Below the pieces are notes generated by a model, which saw only the letters and a list, made by a program, of their open reading frames with translations, was not told the origin of the DNA and ran no database searches. A program made the position numbers and the translations under genes. DNA of 64,000 bases from Symbiodinium microadriaticum. Lineage: Eukaryota > Sar > Dinophyceae > Suessiales > Symbiodiniaceae. Location of the stretch: contig LSRX01000184.1 of the NCBI GenBank assembly GCA_001939145.1, positions 564,078 through 628,077 on the forward strand, in the 5' to 3' direction. Below, piece after piece: positions 8,408-17,359 of this stretch. Within the stretch, counting starts at the first letter, position 1. Each line of letters starts with the position of its first letter.

Positions 8408-9305
8408 TATAACAAAGCCCCCGAAGCAGCCGACTGAGGCAAGTCCTAGACAATGTCTATAAGCTTGCGGCTCAGAGCGTTCGTGCATGAGCGGTGCACA
8501 GGCGTGCACGGGCTGCTGCAAACTCAGAGTTGCTTTCGGCGCTTTTGTGCGAACGAGCTGTCACCAGCAATAAGTGGAGCAAGCTATTGCGAAGGAGCAC
8601 CACAGCAGAAGGACATAGACCTAGACCCTAAACCCTGAACCCTAAGATTGCAGACTTCACAGCTTATAAGCCTATTCCTGACACCCTTCTGGTAACCTTG
8701 CGCCATGAAGGTAAGGTCCCAGAACTGTAGCTCCCAAACTGCAATCGAAACGATATCCCATAAACCCTGAGCCCTAAACCCTAATAATCCCCTGATCTCT
8801 GTCCCACGAGGTTTCGCGAAGGCGCGCCCGAGCCAATCCACGTCAGTATGGCGCGCCCAAGAGGTGGAGGTGGCCTGCCGTCGTGGCTTTCAAGGGTTTT
8901 AGGGTTTAGGGTTTTAGGTAAAGGGTTTGGGGTATACTGTATTCCTGTTGGGGGTCGTCATATTTAGCAGCGATATCTTCTTCTAGCCGCATGTAGTTAC
9001 CCGCAGTTACAGTACGTATGATCTCCCCAATAAACCTCCTCTCATGGGGAAGGCTCCGGATGTTACTTTCTGGGATGGCGGGAGGTTGCTTGTGGACGTT
9101 CTTTGGTGGTCCCTCCCTGAACCCTAAACCCTGATCCCTAAACCCTGAACCCTTGTGGGGGTTCTTTGGTGGCTGACCAGAGATTGGCAACCCGAAGCCC
9201 AAAAGAAACACGGCCAAAACGAGGGCCTAGAAGCCTCCATCCAAGGTTTAGGGGTTTAGGGGTTTAGGGTTTAGGGGTTTAGAATATTGTCCCGAAACCC
9301 CTAAG
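8408..9305. other. Intergenic, no supported gene
   Basis: Open frames at 8453-8638 (plus) and 8906-9217 (minus) run through telomere-like words and resemble no family. Telomere-like tracts lie at 8627-8645, 8758-8785, 8898-8935, 9118-9150 and 9243-9290. An open GC-rich stretch at 8808-8880 could be an exon remnant, but nothing supports it. Confidence 0.5.
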
Positions 9306-9309
9306 CCCT

Positions 9310-9380
9310 GGGTAGTTACCGTTATAGAAGCCTTAAAGAACCCCTGTATACCCTAAACTCCCCACCTGTAGTCTCCGTTA
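9310..9380. repeat. PAL-D element, truncated copy
   Basis: GGTAGTTACCGTTATAGAAG to CCCACCTGTAGTCTCCGTTA. The TCTAGGACATT left end is missing. Confidence 0.75.
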
Positions 9381-9424
9381 ACTGAAGAAGCCAACACAGA
9401 GCCCCCCCCATTCCCGTGCTGCAG

Positions 9425-9477
9425 GCAAAGGTGACGGCGGCCAGGGAGGAGGCAATTTCGGAAAGGGAGGCTCCTTG
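9425..9477 (+). CDS. Gly-rich micro-exon-like island
   Basis: After GCAG at 9421-9424 one frame reads KGDGGQGGGNFGKGGS. Gly/Asn/Phe-rich stretches of this sort are common linkers or tails in RNA-binding proteins. It lies between two PAL-D elements in inverted arrangement. A similar GGNFGAGGGGG island lies at 12785. The call is compositional only; simple G-rich DNA would look the same. Confidence 0.25.
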
Positions 9478-9483
9478 GCACTT

Positions 9484-9603
9484 GTTAAAGGAAACTGCAG
9501 GTGTGGAGTTTAGGGTATATAGGGCTTCTATAAGGCTTCCATAAGGTATATAGACCTTCTATAAGGCCTATAACGGTAACTACCCACCCGAAATTGTCCT
9601 AGA
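9484..9603. repeat. PAL-D element, reverse copy
   Basis: TTAAAGGAAACTGCAGGTG to ACCCGAAATTGTCCTAGA, the complement orientation of the copy at 717. Confidence 0.88.
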
Positions 9604-9679
9604 ACTTGGTTCAAGTCTGCCAGAAAAAGACAGTGAGATCGGGTTGCCGGATTTGTGTTTGAATTTGGTTCGGTTTGTG

Positions 9680-9750
9680 TCTAAACCCTAAACCCCAAAC
9701 CCTAAACCCTAAACCCTAAAACCCTAAACCCCTAAACCCTAAACCCTATG
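9680..9750. repeat. CCCTAAA tract
   Basis: Nine units of CCCTAAA, near perfect. Confidence 0.88.
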
Positions 9751-9948
9751 GTAGTATAGACAACTATTAAGGCGTACTGTACTAGGATTCCTCCCTGATT
9801 CTTTGCAGGGTTTAGGGTTTAGCGCTGGTGTCTACTAGGATGTTCCACCTGATTCCCTGCAGGTGTAGGGTTAGGTTCCACGTCAGCTTCAAGATCTTGA
9901 GTCGGAAATCCATGCGCTTGCAGCTTGGCCAAAGACTGCCGAAAAGAA

Positions 9949-10066
9949 CCCAGAGAACCCAATAATTTCCCCTTAATTAACGAATATACCTCAAATCATA
10001 TTAATAAGGCTCCTATAATTTAAGGTATATATTCAACCCCAATTAAAGTGTATTGGGCTCTCTGGG
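9949..10066. repeat. PAL-A element, copy 2
   Basis: CCAGAGAACCCAATAATTTC and AGTGTATTGGGCTCTCTGGG ends; AGGAATATACCTCAAATC and its complement inside. Confidence 0.9.
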
Positions 10067-10189
10067 AACCTTGCTACACAAGCCAGAATTCCACAGCAGT
10101 TCGTGATCTAGGAGCCCTTTCTACCAGAGGATCGGACTTACGCAAGAGCCATAATGCCACAATAGGGACTCGTGTTGTAGACACCCTTA

Positions 10190-10301
10190 CTTAGGGGCTG
10201 AATAGGTAACCTTTAACCTCTTGGGCCTTATATAATCCTACTATAATTGAATAGGTTAACCTTTCTTGGGCTAGGGTACTCAGCCCCCAAGCTCAAGAAG
10301 C
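10190..10301. repeat. Single-copy palindromic element
   Basis: Ends TTAGGGGCTGAATAGGTAAC and AGGGTACTCAGCCCCCAAG, with TAACCTTTAACCTCTTGGGC inside and a related TTAACCTTTCTTGGGC inverted near 10260. No second copy was noticed. Confidence 0.55.
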
Positions 10302-10439
10302 CTTTCTACCATTAGCATGAAAGCACAGAGGCTCCTGGGGGACTAACAGCAAGACTTTTTCTGGGTTCCTCTTAAGGAACTTATAGAATTCAAGCTACCA
10401 CACTAAGGACACGCCATTATTTACAGGAGATGAAAAACT

Positions 10440-10585
10440 CGTAACTTAAACTAAGCCCTAGACCCTAAACCCTAAACAAGGAGCCCATGGTGCAGGTCTT
10501 TAAGCATTTAGGCTCCACTTTAAACACACAGCCTGGACCCTAAACCCTAAGCCCGAATGTGTCCTTTCTCTTTAAAAGCTTCGAT
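10440..10585. other. Short telomere-like words, no gene
   Basis: AGACCCTAAACCCTAAAC at about 10452 and GACCCTAAACCCTAAGCCC at about 10535. Otherwise unique. Confidence 0.5.
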
Positions 10586-10599
10586 CCTAAGCGCCGACA

Positions 10600-10812
10600 T
10601 GGTAGAAAGTTGGGCATCTCTAGTAGGAATCACCATGATGGTTTGGGTTTAGGGTTTAGGGTTTATCATGGTCCCATGAACCCTAAACCCCAAACCCTAA
10701 ACCCTAGACCGCTAAACCCCAAACCCTAAACCTAAACCCTAAACCCCAAACCCTAAACCCCAAACTCTAAACCCTAAACCCTCAACCCTAAACCCATGAT
10801 GGTTTGGGTAAG
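10600..10812. repeat. PAL-K-like element split by telomere-like tract, 15-base duplication
   Basis: CCATGATGGTTTGGG occurs at 10633-10647 and again at 10794-10808. Between them lie TTTAGGG units followed by a long CCCTAAA run. The left (GTAGAAAGTTGGGCATCTC) and right (GGTAAGTAAC) flanks join into an element like that at 16141. Confidence 0.78.
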
Positions 10813-10901
10813 TAACGCGCCACCATCCTCTTCTTATAGTTGAATTATAGCATAATACACCCCAGAACCCTACCCTACTTATTACGGCCCCTACATTCAG
10901 C

Positions 10902-11035
10902 AACGCCCCTAAACCCTAAAACCCCTGAGCCTTATAAACCCCTAAACCCTAAACCCTAAACCCCTAAACCCTAAACCCCTAAACCCCTAAACCCTAAACC
11001 CTAAACCCCTAAGCCCTAAACCCCTAAACCCCAAG
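10902..11035. repeat. CCCTAAA/CCCCTAAA array
   Basis: About 18 units with alternating 7- and 8-base periods. Confidence 0.9.
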
Positions 11036-11169
11036 CAAAAAAAAACCAAGCAAGGCCCTCCCCCATCCTCTTTTCTGCTCTGAGGCTTTGATCCCGGCTT
11101 CAGCCCGAACCCCGCAGGCGCCTACGCCAACCCAGGCCACTGGGACTGGGATGTGGGGCGTTTTTTTTT

Positions 11170-11220
11170 TTAATAATATCTTTTGGGTTTAGGGTTTAGG
11201 GTTTTAGGGTTTTAGGGTTN
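11170..11220. repeat. TTTAGGG tract ending in an N
   Basis: T run at 11161-11172, TTTAGGG units, then a single N at 11220 that marks an unresolved base or join. Confidence 0.75.
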
Positions 11221-11514
11221 TTATGTTGGTTTAGGGGTGTGTGGCTTTTTGTTCGAATGTTTTTCGGGTTTGGGGCTTTTAAGGGTTTGCTTCAGGGTGT
11301 CTTTAACGAATCTTCCTTATAGCCCTTTTTGTCAAGGTTGACTTTAGGTTGCTTCGGGTGTCGGTGCATGAAGTTTCGATTCGGGCTTGGGTTTGGCTAG
11401 ATAGGGTTGGGGTTGGCAGTTTCAAAGGATCCCTATGTTCCTTTTTGTGCATTTTTTTCTGGGGGGGGATGCTGGCAGTTTCAAAGGATCCTATGTACTT
11501 TTTTTTGGGGGGGG

Positions 11515-11905
11515 ATAACCCTAAACCCTAAACCCTACACCCTAAACCGTGGATCATCCTAAGTTCCTACGATAGAAGCCCCACGTGTTACTATGCAGGT
11601 ACCGAGGATCCTGAGGAGCTTTTAGGAATTTTGGGGGTTTAGGGTTTAGGGTTTGGGGTTTAGGGCTTAGGGGTTTGGGGTTTAGGGTTTAGGGTTTAGG
11701 GCGTAGGGTTTAGGGCTTAGGGCTTAGGGCTTAGGGCTTAGGGTTTAGGGTTTAGGGCTTATTAGGGTTTAGTGTTTAGGGCTTAGGGCTTAGAGCGTAG
11801 GGTTTAGGGTTTAGGGTTTACGGCTTAGGGTTTAGGGTTTACGGTTTAGGGTTTAGGGCTTAGGGGTTTAGGCCGTAGGGTTTAGGGCTTAGGGCTTTGA
11901 GTGGA
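11515..11905. repeat. Long TTTAGGG/CTTAGGG array
   Basis: A small CCCTAAA tract at 11515-11550, then about 35 units at 11635-11900. GCTTAGGG variants cluster in runs, which suggests local unit amplification. Confidence 0.9.
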
Positions 11906-12081
11906 GGGGACGTGGAGGTGGAGGTAAAGCGCTTGCAGCACAGGGTTTAGGCATTTGGAGTCGGTGTAAGTGTACCCTGACCTGCCAAAAGGGTTTAGGG
12001 TTTAGGATTTTAGGGTTTAGGGTTAAGCGCGGCTTAGTCTAGCCCGTAGCTCAAACACAAAGTATAACGGCTGCGGTATTC
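11906..12081. other. Unique DNA with short telomere-like tract
   Basis: TTTAGGG units at 11992-12025. No gene. Confidence 0.5.
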
Positions 12082-12182
12082 ATATGGGTAGTTCTCTTAA
12101 ATTCGGGTCCGTTTATAGGTGCCGAAAACAGCAAGGCGCCCTTGTAAAGGATCCCTAAAGACGAGTTTAGAGAGAACTGCCA
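12082..12182. repeat. PAL-E element, copy 2
   Basis: CATATGGGTAGTTCTCTTAA and AGTTTAGAGAGAACTGCC ends, GGCGCCCTTGTAAAGG inside. It lies about 18 bases from the next element. Confidence 0.75.
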
Positions 12183-12199
12183 TTTCATCCCTGCAAAGT

Positions 12200-12299
12200 C
12201 GTTGATGATATAAAGCTTGCATTACCTTAAGGACCCGAAACTATGGGAATTATGGTATATTCCTTGTTATGGGTAATGCAGGATGTATATCATCAACCG
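12200..12299. repeat. PAL-B element, copy 2
   Basis: GTTGATGATATAAAGCTTGC to GCAGGATGTATATCATCAAC. Full length. Confidence 0.9.
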
Positions 12300-12366
12300 A
12301 AGTTCGATGTTCACGAGGGCTTAGGTTTCAGCAATCTTTGGGGTTAAGAGGTGCCTTTACAGCGAA

Positions 12367-12465
12367 TCCCAGAAAGTTGGAACATGGGTTTAGGAGGATT
12401 AGTGCTAGGATCCCTTGTGCTTTATCTTAAGGGCATGAGGATAAGCATGTTCCAACTTTCTGGCT
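12367..12465. repeat. Hairpin with 18-base inverted ends
   Basis: CCAGAAAGTTGGAACATG at 12368 is the complement of CATGTTCCAACTTTCTGG at 12447. The end recurs once as CTCCAACTTTCTGGC near 16342, so the family is dispersed. The 168-residue plus-strand open frame 12351-12857 across it is a repeat artefact. Confidence 0.75.
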
Positions 12466-12576
12466 TCTACTATAAGGGTTTTGGGGCTTTTGGGGCTGAG
12501 ACATTTCGGGCCTTCGTGGTCGGCTCGGGGGTTTGGGATTTCGTTTCGGGTTTCGGGTTCAGGGCTTGCCCTGAGG

Positions 12577-12655
12577 CTCGAAGGACTCATCTCCTAAGGC
12601 TTTTGGGGCTAAAGACCATACTCTATGAGGCTTTTTGGGCGATTTTGAGCCTAAC
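12577..12655. repeat. PAL-T relative
   Basis: AAGGACTCATCTCCTAAGGC and AGGCTTTTTGGGCGATTTTG match the copies at 45895 and 50431 with many changes. Confidence 0.55.
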
Positions 12656-12784
12656 AGCAGACGGGAAAAAAACACTAAACCCTCTAGACCCTATAAGCCG
12701 TATAAGCCGTATAAACCCTATAAACCCTATAAGCCTTAAACCCCAAAATCAAGGCAGTAGTTTAGGAGAGAGCTTCCTCTGCCG

Positions 12785-12853
12785 GGCGAGGCTTCGACCT
12801 CCCGGGGGCGGGTGGCAACTTCGGGGCCGGCGGAGGCGGCGGCAACCTGGCAG
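12785..12853 (+). CDS. Gly-rich coding-like island
   Basis: One frame reads RGFDLPGAGGNFGAGGGGGN. It is much more GC-rich than its surroundings and carries the same GGNFG phrase as the island at 9425. It may be an exon of an RNA-binding protein, or only G-rich repeat. No splice signal is clear. Confidence 0.22.
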
Positions 12854-13426
12854 CTGAAGGACTACACTTTAAAATTTTTCTGGGATAATATGATCCCTTA
12901 TAGTTTTAGGGATTTGGGGGTTCACTTTAAGCTTTTTGGGAGGTTTAGGGGTTTACGGGTTAAGGGTTTCGGGGTTTAGGGTTTAGGGTTTTGCTATTAG
13001 CTTCGTAGCTGAACGAGTATACTTTAAATTTTTTGGGACAATATGATCCTTTTTTAGGGTTATGGTTTCTTAGTAGCTGAATGCGTACACTGTATAAACT
13101 GTTTGGGATCCAGGCTTTTAAGTTTAGGGTTTAGGGTTTCTTAGTAGCTGAATGAGTACACTTTTTTAAACTTTTTGGGATAATCTGATCCCTGATCGAA
13201 CTGAACGTCTCCACTTCTTTTTGTGCCTATGAACTCAGCAACTAAGTACATTCTAGAACCCTTATAGTAGCCCTTGTAGCACCCTTGAAAGGAACCCTTT
13301 AGGGACCCCCCCCCATTTTGTGCCCTAAACCCTAAACCCTAAACCCTAAACCCCTAAACCCTAAACCCCTAAACCCTAAACCCTAAACATCTACACATTT
13401 TTTTGTGCTTCTGAACTCAGCAGCCA
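12854..13426. repeat. PAL-L cluster, tandem degraded copies
   Basis: Four partial copies. Each begins with TAGCTGAA.GAGTACAC or GCTGAAGGACTACAC and contains TTTTTGGGAtAATaTGATCC (about 12860, 13008, 13070, 13143). The 3' end TTTTGTGC.TATGAACTCAGC occurs at 13226 and 13402. Telomere-like tracts lie between them (12935-13000, 13112-13140, 13323-13390). Confidence 0.75.
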
Positions 13427-13479
13427 AGGCAAGGATGGCGGCGTGCCAGGTCGCACTTCGAGTACCGGCGTTCTGTGGC

Positions 13480-13660
13480 AGGGTTTGGGGGAAGTTTAGG
13501 ATTTAGGGTTTGGGGAAGTTTAGGGTTTAGGGAAGTTTGGGGAAGTTTAGGGTTCCGGGAAGTTTAAATTTGGTGTTTGGGGTTGGGGGTCTGGGATGAA
13601 GTTTAGGGCATAGGGTTCTGGGCTTTCGGGTTCAAGGTTGATTTGAGGGTCTGGGGAGTT
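13480..13660. repeat. GGGGAAGTTTAGGG short tandem
   Basis: Several GGGGAAGTTTAGGGTTT-type units, a variant of the telomere-like motif with an AAG insertion. Confidence 0.65.
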
Positions 13661-13896
13661 TCAGCGCCTAGAAAGTCGTGGGTTGACCTTTTTCAAGCTG
13701 TGTTGGCTTTCCTTGTGTCTCGTGAGGCTTAGGTCTTGCATGGCCATTGCTGATCAAGGTACCGTTTTAGATCCCGAAACCCCAACTCTAACTCTAAACC
13801 TTAAACCCCTAAGCTCTACACCCTGAACCCTGAACCTTTTACTCTAAACTCTAAATCATTGGGCTGAGGTTGGGGATTAAGGGCTTGGTAGCTGAC
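13661..13896. other. No gene recognised
   Basis: Unique DNA, then a degenerate CCCTAAA-like tract at 13775-13855. Confidence 0.5.
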
Positions 13897-13960
13897 CAGG
13901 ACCCCCACAAGCGCCCCACAATAGAGCCCTTATGGTCCTTTAGAATGGAATTTCGGGGTA
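13897..13960. repeat. PAL-P relative
   Basis: GACCCCCACAAGCGCCC and CCTTATGGTCCTTTAGAATG match 29405 and 42558. Confidence 0.6.
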
Positions 13961-13967
13961 CATATTG

Positions 13968-14075
13968 TTGTAGAGGAGTGAGTACACTTTACACTGATGT
14001 TGGGATAGTGTGTCCCCTGCAGAACTGAGAGCTCAAGGGTTGTTTGGGCCTTATGAACTCAGGCAACGGATTTCG
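13968..14075. repeat. PAL-L element, copy 3
   Basis: GAGGAGTGAGTACACTTTAC, GGGATAGTGTGTCCCCTGC, GAACTGAGAGCTCAAGGG and CTTATGAACTCAGGCAAC in order. Confidence 0.75.
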
Positions 14076-14118
14076 CTGAGTTTGAGCCTATCGACTTCCA
14101 GGGAAGGAAGACTTTGGA

Positions 14119-14292
14119 CCCTAAGGGTCCAAAGGACCCAAGAATCAGGTACTTACTCTTTTGGGGGGGTTCCTTATGATAATGATTATGGCCCTTATAA
14201 TTAGGTACTTAGGTTTCGGATAGTAGTTATGTAGGTTACTATTTGGGAGAGTATATGATTTATTGGGTACTTGGACCCTTGGACCCTTAGGG
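14119..14292. repeat. PAL-G element, copy 1
   Basis: CCCTAAGGGTCCAAAGGACC at the left and ACTTGGACCC..GGACCCTTAGGG at the right. The inner TTTCGGATAGTAGTTATG and GGGAGAGTATATGATT recur at 39836 and 48576. Confidence 0.8.
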
Positions 14293-14407
14293 TTTGACAT
14301 GCATAGAACTTGGAGCCATCTTTTGCGGAAGCTGTAGAGACGTCAGGCTCTGTGGGTGCAACCAGCCTGCAGACGGATGCTAAATGCCAACGGCAGGAAA
14401 GTCACAA

Positions 14408-14510
14408 GGTTTAGGTTTAGGGTTTTTGGGTCTTGGGTTTTGAGTTTGGGTTTAGGGTTTTGGTTTTGGGTTTTGGGTTTAGGGTTTAAAGTTTAGGGGT
14501 TTGTCACAGG
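14408..14510. repeat. Degenerate TTTAGGG/TTTTGGG tract
   Basis: Alternating TTTAGGG and TTTTGGG units. Confidence 0.8.
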
Positions 14511-14581
14511 TACCCCACTCCCCACATAGCCCATGGACCTGCGCATTTGAGCTTTGGGGGCGGTTTTAGGGACTCAGTGCA

Positions 14582-14753
14582 CCCAGAGAACCCAATACCC
14601 CTTAATTGAGGAATATACCTTAAATCATAACATGAAGGCCCCTATAGTTTTAAGGTGTATTCCTTAATGAAGGAATACACCTCAAATCATAACATGAAGG
14701 CCCCTACAGTTTAAGGTGTATTCCTTAATGAAAGTGTATTGGGTTCTCTGGGG
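14582..14753. repeat. PAL-A element, dimeric copy
   Basis: The central hairpin of about 61 bases is duplicated in tandem (GGAATATACCTTAAATCATA and GGAATACACCTCAAATCATA). The outer CCCAGAGAACCC and GGGTTCTCTGGG ends occur once. Confidence 0.9.
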
Positions 14754-14835
14754 AAACAGCCATCAACTCCTGAGCCCCAAGCCCTTGCCCAGCCCCAAAA
14801 GCCTCAAAGCCTTTTTGCATTTCGGATCTTGGTTT

Positions 14836-14962
14836 CCCAGTAGTATTAATGTAGGGACCTGATTTAGAAACCCTGGCGCTATAAACCCCAAAATATTAGG
14901 GCTCATATGAAGAACCCTAATAAAGACCCATGGCTTCTTAATCAGGTTCCTACATCATCCTT
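14836..14962. repeat. Palindromic element
   Basis: TTAATGTAGGGACCTGATTT and CTTAATCAGGTTCCTACATC form inverted ends. The AATATTAGGGCTCATATG core has a partial complement. No other full copy was noticed. Confidence 0.65.
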
Positions 14963-15036
14963 TTGCCCTTTTTTATTTTCGGGTTTCTTTTGAATAATCC
15001 CGGATAACCCCGGAGTTCCTTCACCAACCAGCAAGC

Positions 15037-15175
15037 ATAGGGTGTAGGGTTTAAGTTTAGGGGCTTTGGTGTAGGGTTGTGGGGTTTAAGCTTAAGGGCG
15101 AAGTTTAGGGTTAAGGGTTTAAGCTTACTTATGGCTTTCGATTAGGGTTTAAGGTTGAACTTCAAGGGTTTAGGG
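15037..15175. repeat. Degenerate TTTAGGG-like tract
   Basis: TTTAAGTTTAGGGGC, TTTAAGCTTAAGGG and related units. Confidence 0.65.
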
Positions 15176-15184
15176 CGCAGCCAG

Positions 15185-15222
15185 GCACCAAGCTTTACGT
15201 CGGAAATCTCCCAGGCGGGATT
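15185..15222 (+). CDS. RRM first-strand (RNP2) micro-exon
   Basis: After CCAG at 15181-15184 one frame reads TKLYVGNLPGGI. That is the RNP2 signature of an RNA recognition motif (K-[LI]-[YF]-V-G-N-L-P), the first beta strand that stacks RNA bases through the aromatic residue. The helix that should follow appears about 2 kb downstream at 17253 on the same strand. Together they would form the first half of one RRM if the 2 kb between is an intron. The 3' boundary is unclear: the frame stays open for NANLSCHWVL, which does not look like RRM. Moderate confidence that it is RRM-derived; low confidence that it is expressed. Confidence 0.5.
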
Positions 15223-15337
15223 AATGCGAATTTGAGCTGCCACTGGGTCTTGAATCCCGGAGAGCCACAATGTAGACTTGGCGCTAAGCCGGGATTCTGG
15301 GTCGGTGTTCAAAGCAGGTTTAGGGTTTAGGGTTTAA

Positions 15338-15528
15338 TTGGCATGTGCATGTGTATGGTACATTCAGCATACAGGGTCTTTGACCTGGTCTGACAAGAGC
15401 GACAACGATGGTATGTGCATCGGTTCTTACATCGACCCTAGCACGGGGATGCCTGTTCAGTCACTCTTCGATAGCCAATGGGAGAGCTTTAAAGGTTTTG
15501 GCCTGGTATATATGGCTTATCTTAAGTT
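15338..15528 (+). CDS. Unrecognised open fragment
   Basis: The frame gives IQHTGSLTWSDKSDNDGM, CIGSYIDPSTGMPVQSLFD and SQWESFKGFG. Its composition is protein-like and unlike the repeats around it. The open frame continues to 15556 only because it runs into the PAL-A element at 15529. No family is recognised. It may be an exon or the remnant of one. Confidence 0.3.
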
Positions 15529-15637
15529 CCCAGAGAACCCAATACCCCTTAATTAAGGAATATACCTTAAATTAAAGGGGCCTTATTATTATGATTTAAG
15601 GTATATTCCTTAATTAAGGGGTATTGGGCTCTCTGGG
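15529..15637. repeat. PAL-A element, copy 4
   Basis: Near-perfect hairpin. CCCAGAGAACCCAATACCCC and GGTATTGGGCTCTCTGGG ends; TTAATTAAGGAATATACC and its complement inside. Confidence 0.93.
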
Positions 15638-15772
15638 TTGAAGGAGAGAGAATCGAGTCTCTCCTCTTTATAGCTATGCCCGTATCGGCAAGAGTGTTTA
15701 GGTCCCTGTATGTCAGGTGCCAGAATCCTGGGTCACAGCTGGAACGATCTTTGAAAGCTAGCCGGGCCATTG

Positions 15773-15873
15773 TTCATCAATACAAAACTCTGTAGACCCT
15801 AAGACCAAATCAATACAAAACTCTGCAGACCCTAAGACCAAACCAACACAAAACTCTGCAGACCCTAAGACCA
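15773..15873. repeat. 33-base tandem repeat, three units
   Basis: Each unit contains AATACAAAACTCTGTAGACC then CTAAGACCAAA with 1-4 changes. The third ends in CCACATGG. Confidence 0.88.
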
Positions 15874-15914
15874 CATGGTTCATGCCGGAAAACACGGAGA
15901 CATTTCACCCCCAA

Positions 15915-15980
15915 GCCCTAAACCCCTCAACCCTAAATCCCGAAATCCGAAACCCCTACTACTAGACCCCTAAACGGAGC
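15915..15980. repeat. Degenerate CCCTAAA tract
   Basis: CCCTAAACCCCTCAACC and CCGAAATCCG variants. Confidence 0.7.
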
Positions 15981-16024
15981 GCACTATTGTAGGTGCCTAA
16001 ATAATTTCCCATACTATTTTTTGG

Positions 16025-16100
16025 GTGGGTTCCTTATTATAGTTCTACTACAATAGGCCCCAAAACCCTATTCTGTTTTTGTAAGGCCCCTATATATTAC
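16025..16100. repeat. PAL-M relative, partial
   Basis: GGGTTCCTTATTATAG, CCAAAACCCTATTCTG and TTGTAAGGCCCCTATATA resemble PAL-M at 42786 and 61341. Confidence 0.55.
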
Positions 16101-16127
16101 TGCAATGCTCCTCCCAGAAGGATCCTG

Positions 16128-16262
16128 AGTACCTGCATAGTAGAAAGCAGGGTTTCTAGACTAGGAATTAACATTATGGTTTTGGGTAAGTACCTACATA
16201 GTCGAAAGCAGGGTTTCTAGAGTAACGAACCAGTATTCTGGTTTGGGTAAGTACCCATCGAA
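16128..16262. repeat. PAL-K-like element with internal tandem duplication
   Basis: GTAGAAAGCAGGGTTTCTAG at about 16140 recurs with one change at about 16202 as GTCGAAAGCAGGGTTTCTAG. Each is followed by GGTTTTGGGTAAGTACC or GGTTTGGGTAAGTACC. The period is about 62 bases. Confidence 0.75.
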
Positions 16263-16402
16263 AAATACCTTTGGGCTATACAGCAAGGACATCTCAGATC
16301 CACTTAGCATCCTGTTCTGTGTGTCATCAGGACCATGATGCTCCAACTTTCTGGCTCCGGCACAGATGGAACTTCGTGTAGGGGCTATAGGGTCGAGGAT
16401 TT

Positions 16403-16513
16403 ATATGGGAGTTTCCCATAATAAGGGTGCCTTAAATTGGGGTCCTTATAATAAGGCTCCTACTATTTGGGGTACTATATTAGGGTCCCCTATTTCGGAA
16501 ACCCCCACATAGG
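16403..16513. repeat. PAL-J element, copy 3
   Basis: TATGGGAGTTTCCCATAATA to CCTATTTCGGAAACCCCCAC. Centre is GGGGTCCTTATAATAAGG. Confidence 0.85.
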
Positions 16514-16639
16514 GATCCCAGAACGGTCCTCGAAAAGTGAGCTTGGTGGTTTGGGGGCTTGGTTTTAGGGATTTCGGCTTAAGGTTTTAGGGGTTTTTGG
16601 AGTTCAGGGCTGAGGGTTTGGAGGTGCGAATCCATCAAT

Positions 16640-16917
16640 GAGCCCCAAACCCAACCCTAAACCCTTTGAGCCCTCTGATGAAGAGTCGAGTGCCAATCCG
16701 ATGAGCCTCTCATTGCTGTTGGATCCCTGTACACCCTTAGACCCCTAATCCCTAAACCCCCCAAGCCCAAATCCCAAACCCTAAACCCCAAAACCCCTAA
16801 ACCCCAAAACCCTAAAGCCCTGAACCCTAAACCCCCAAATCCCAAACCCTAAACCCCAAAACCCCTAAACCCCAAAACCCTAAAGCCCTGAACCCTAAAC
16901 CCCCAAATCCCAAACCC
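16640..16917. repeat. CCCTAAA array with 68-base higher-order unit
   Basis: The 68-base block starting CCCAAACCCTAAACCCC at 16773 repeats exactly at 16841-16908. Before it lie irregular CCCTAAA units (16648-16772). Confidence 0.88.
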
Positions 16918-17039
16918 TATGACCCACTCCATCTCGGCCGTACCCGCGATCGGTCGCATCGTTCGTCTTGCGGGCAGCCGTCAGCCCGGCGTCGAGAAAA
17001 CCCTGCCCTTCAGGCTTTGGGGTGCCAGGGTTTTGGGTC

Positions 17040-17245
17040 TTTGGTTTAGGGCTCAGAGTTTTAGGGTTTAGGGTTCAGAGTTTAGGGTTTAGGGTTCAGA
17101 GTTTAGGGTTTAGGGTTCAGAGTTTAGGGTTTAGGGTTCAGGGTTTAGGGTTCAGAGTTTAGGGTTTAGGGTTCAGAGTTTAGGGTTTAGGGTTCAGAGT
17201 TTAGGGTTTAGGGTTCAGAGTTTAGGTTTTGGGGTTTAGGGTTCG
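17040..17245. repeat. 21-base higher-order telomere-like array
   Basis: Unit GGGTTCAGAGTTTAGGGTTTA repeated about eight times, three TTTAGGG-type subunits each, the middle one TTCAGAG. Read as protein it gives GFRVQSL repeats, which explains long artefactual open frames. It directly precedes the RRM-like island at 17251. Confidence 0.92.
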
Positions 17246-17250
17246 CGCAG

Positions 17251-17300
17251 GCGACATCCAGAGGGCAGCGCTGGACGTCGTCTTTAAGACGTACGGCGAG
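17251..17300 (+). CDS. RRM helix micro-exon
   Basis: After CGCAG the frame reads DIQRAALDVVFKTYGE (17253-17300) and is followed by GTTCGG, a usable GT donor. The pattern D-I-x-x-x-x-L-x-x-V-F-x-x-Y-G-x is the first helix and the entry to strand 2 of an RRM. It would follow the RNP2 island at 15185 in the same strand and in the right order. It also parallels the island at 2574, so at least two RRM units are represented. Left neighbour is a telomere-like array that ends within 10 bases of the acceptor. Confidence 0.5.
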
Positions 17301-17359
17301 GTTCGGACGGGTCGGCCGGGACGTAAGGTTTCGGGTTTAGCCTGGGGCCGGGAGGGTTG

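Noticed and set aside
12351..12857. 168-residue plus-strand protein
   Set aside because: Runs through a hairpin element, PAL-T and CCTATAAGCC words (NPISLKP, ISRISRINPINP).
16968..17162. Protein of GFRVQSL repeats
   Set aside because: Direct read of the 21-base telomere-like array.
17040..17245. CRISPR-like array
   Set aside because: Units are contiguous with no spacers, in a eukaryotic telomere-like motif.
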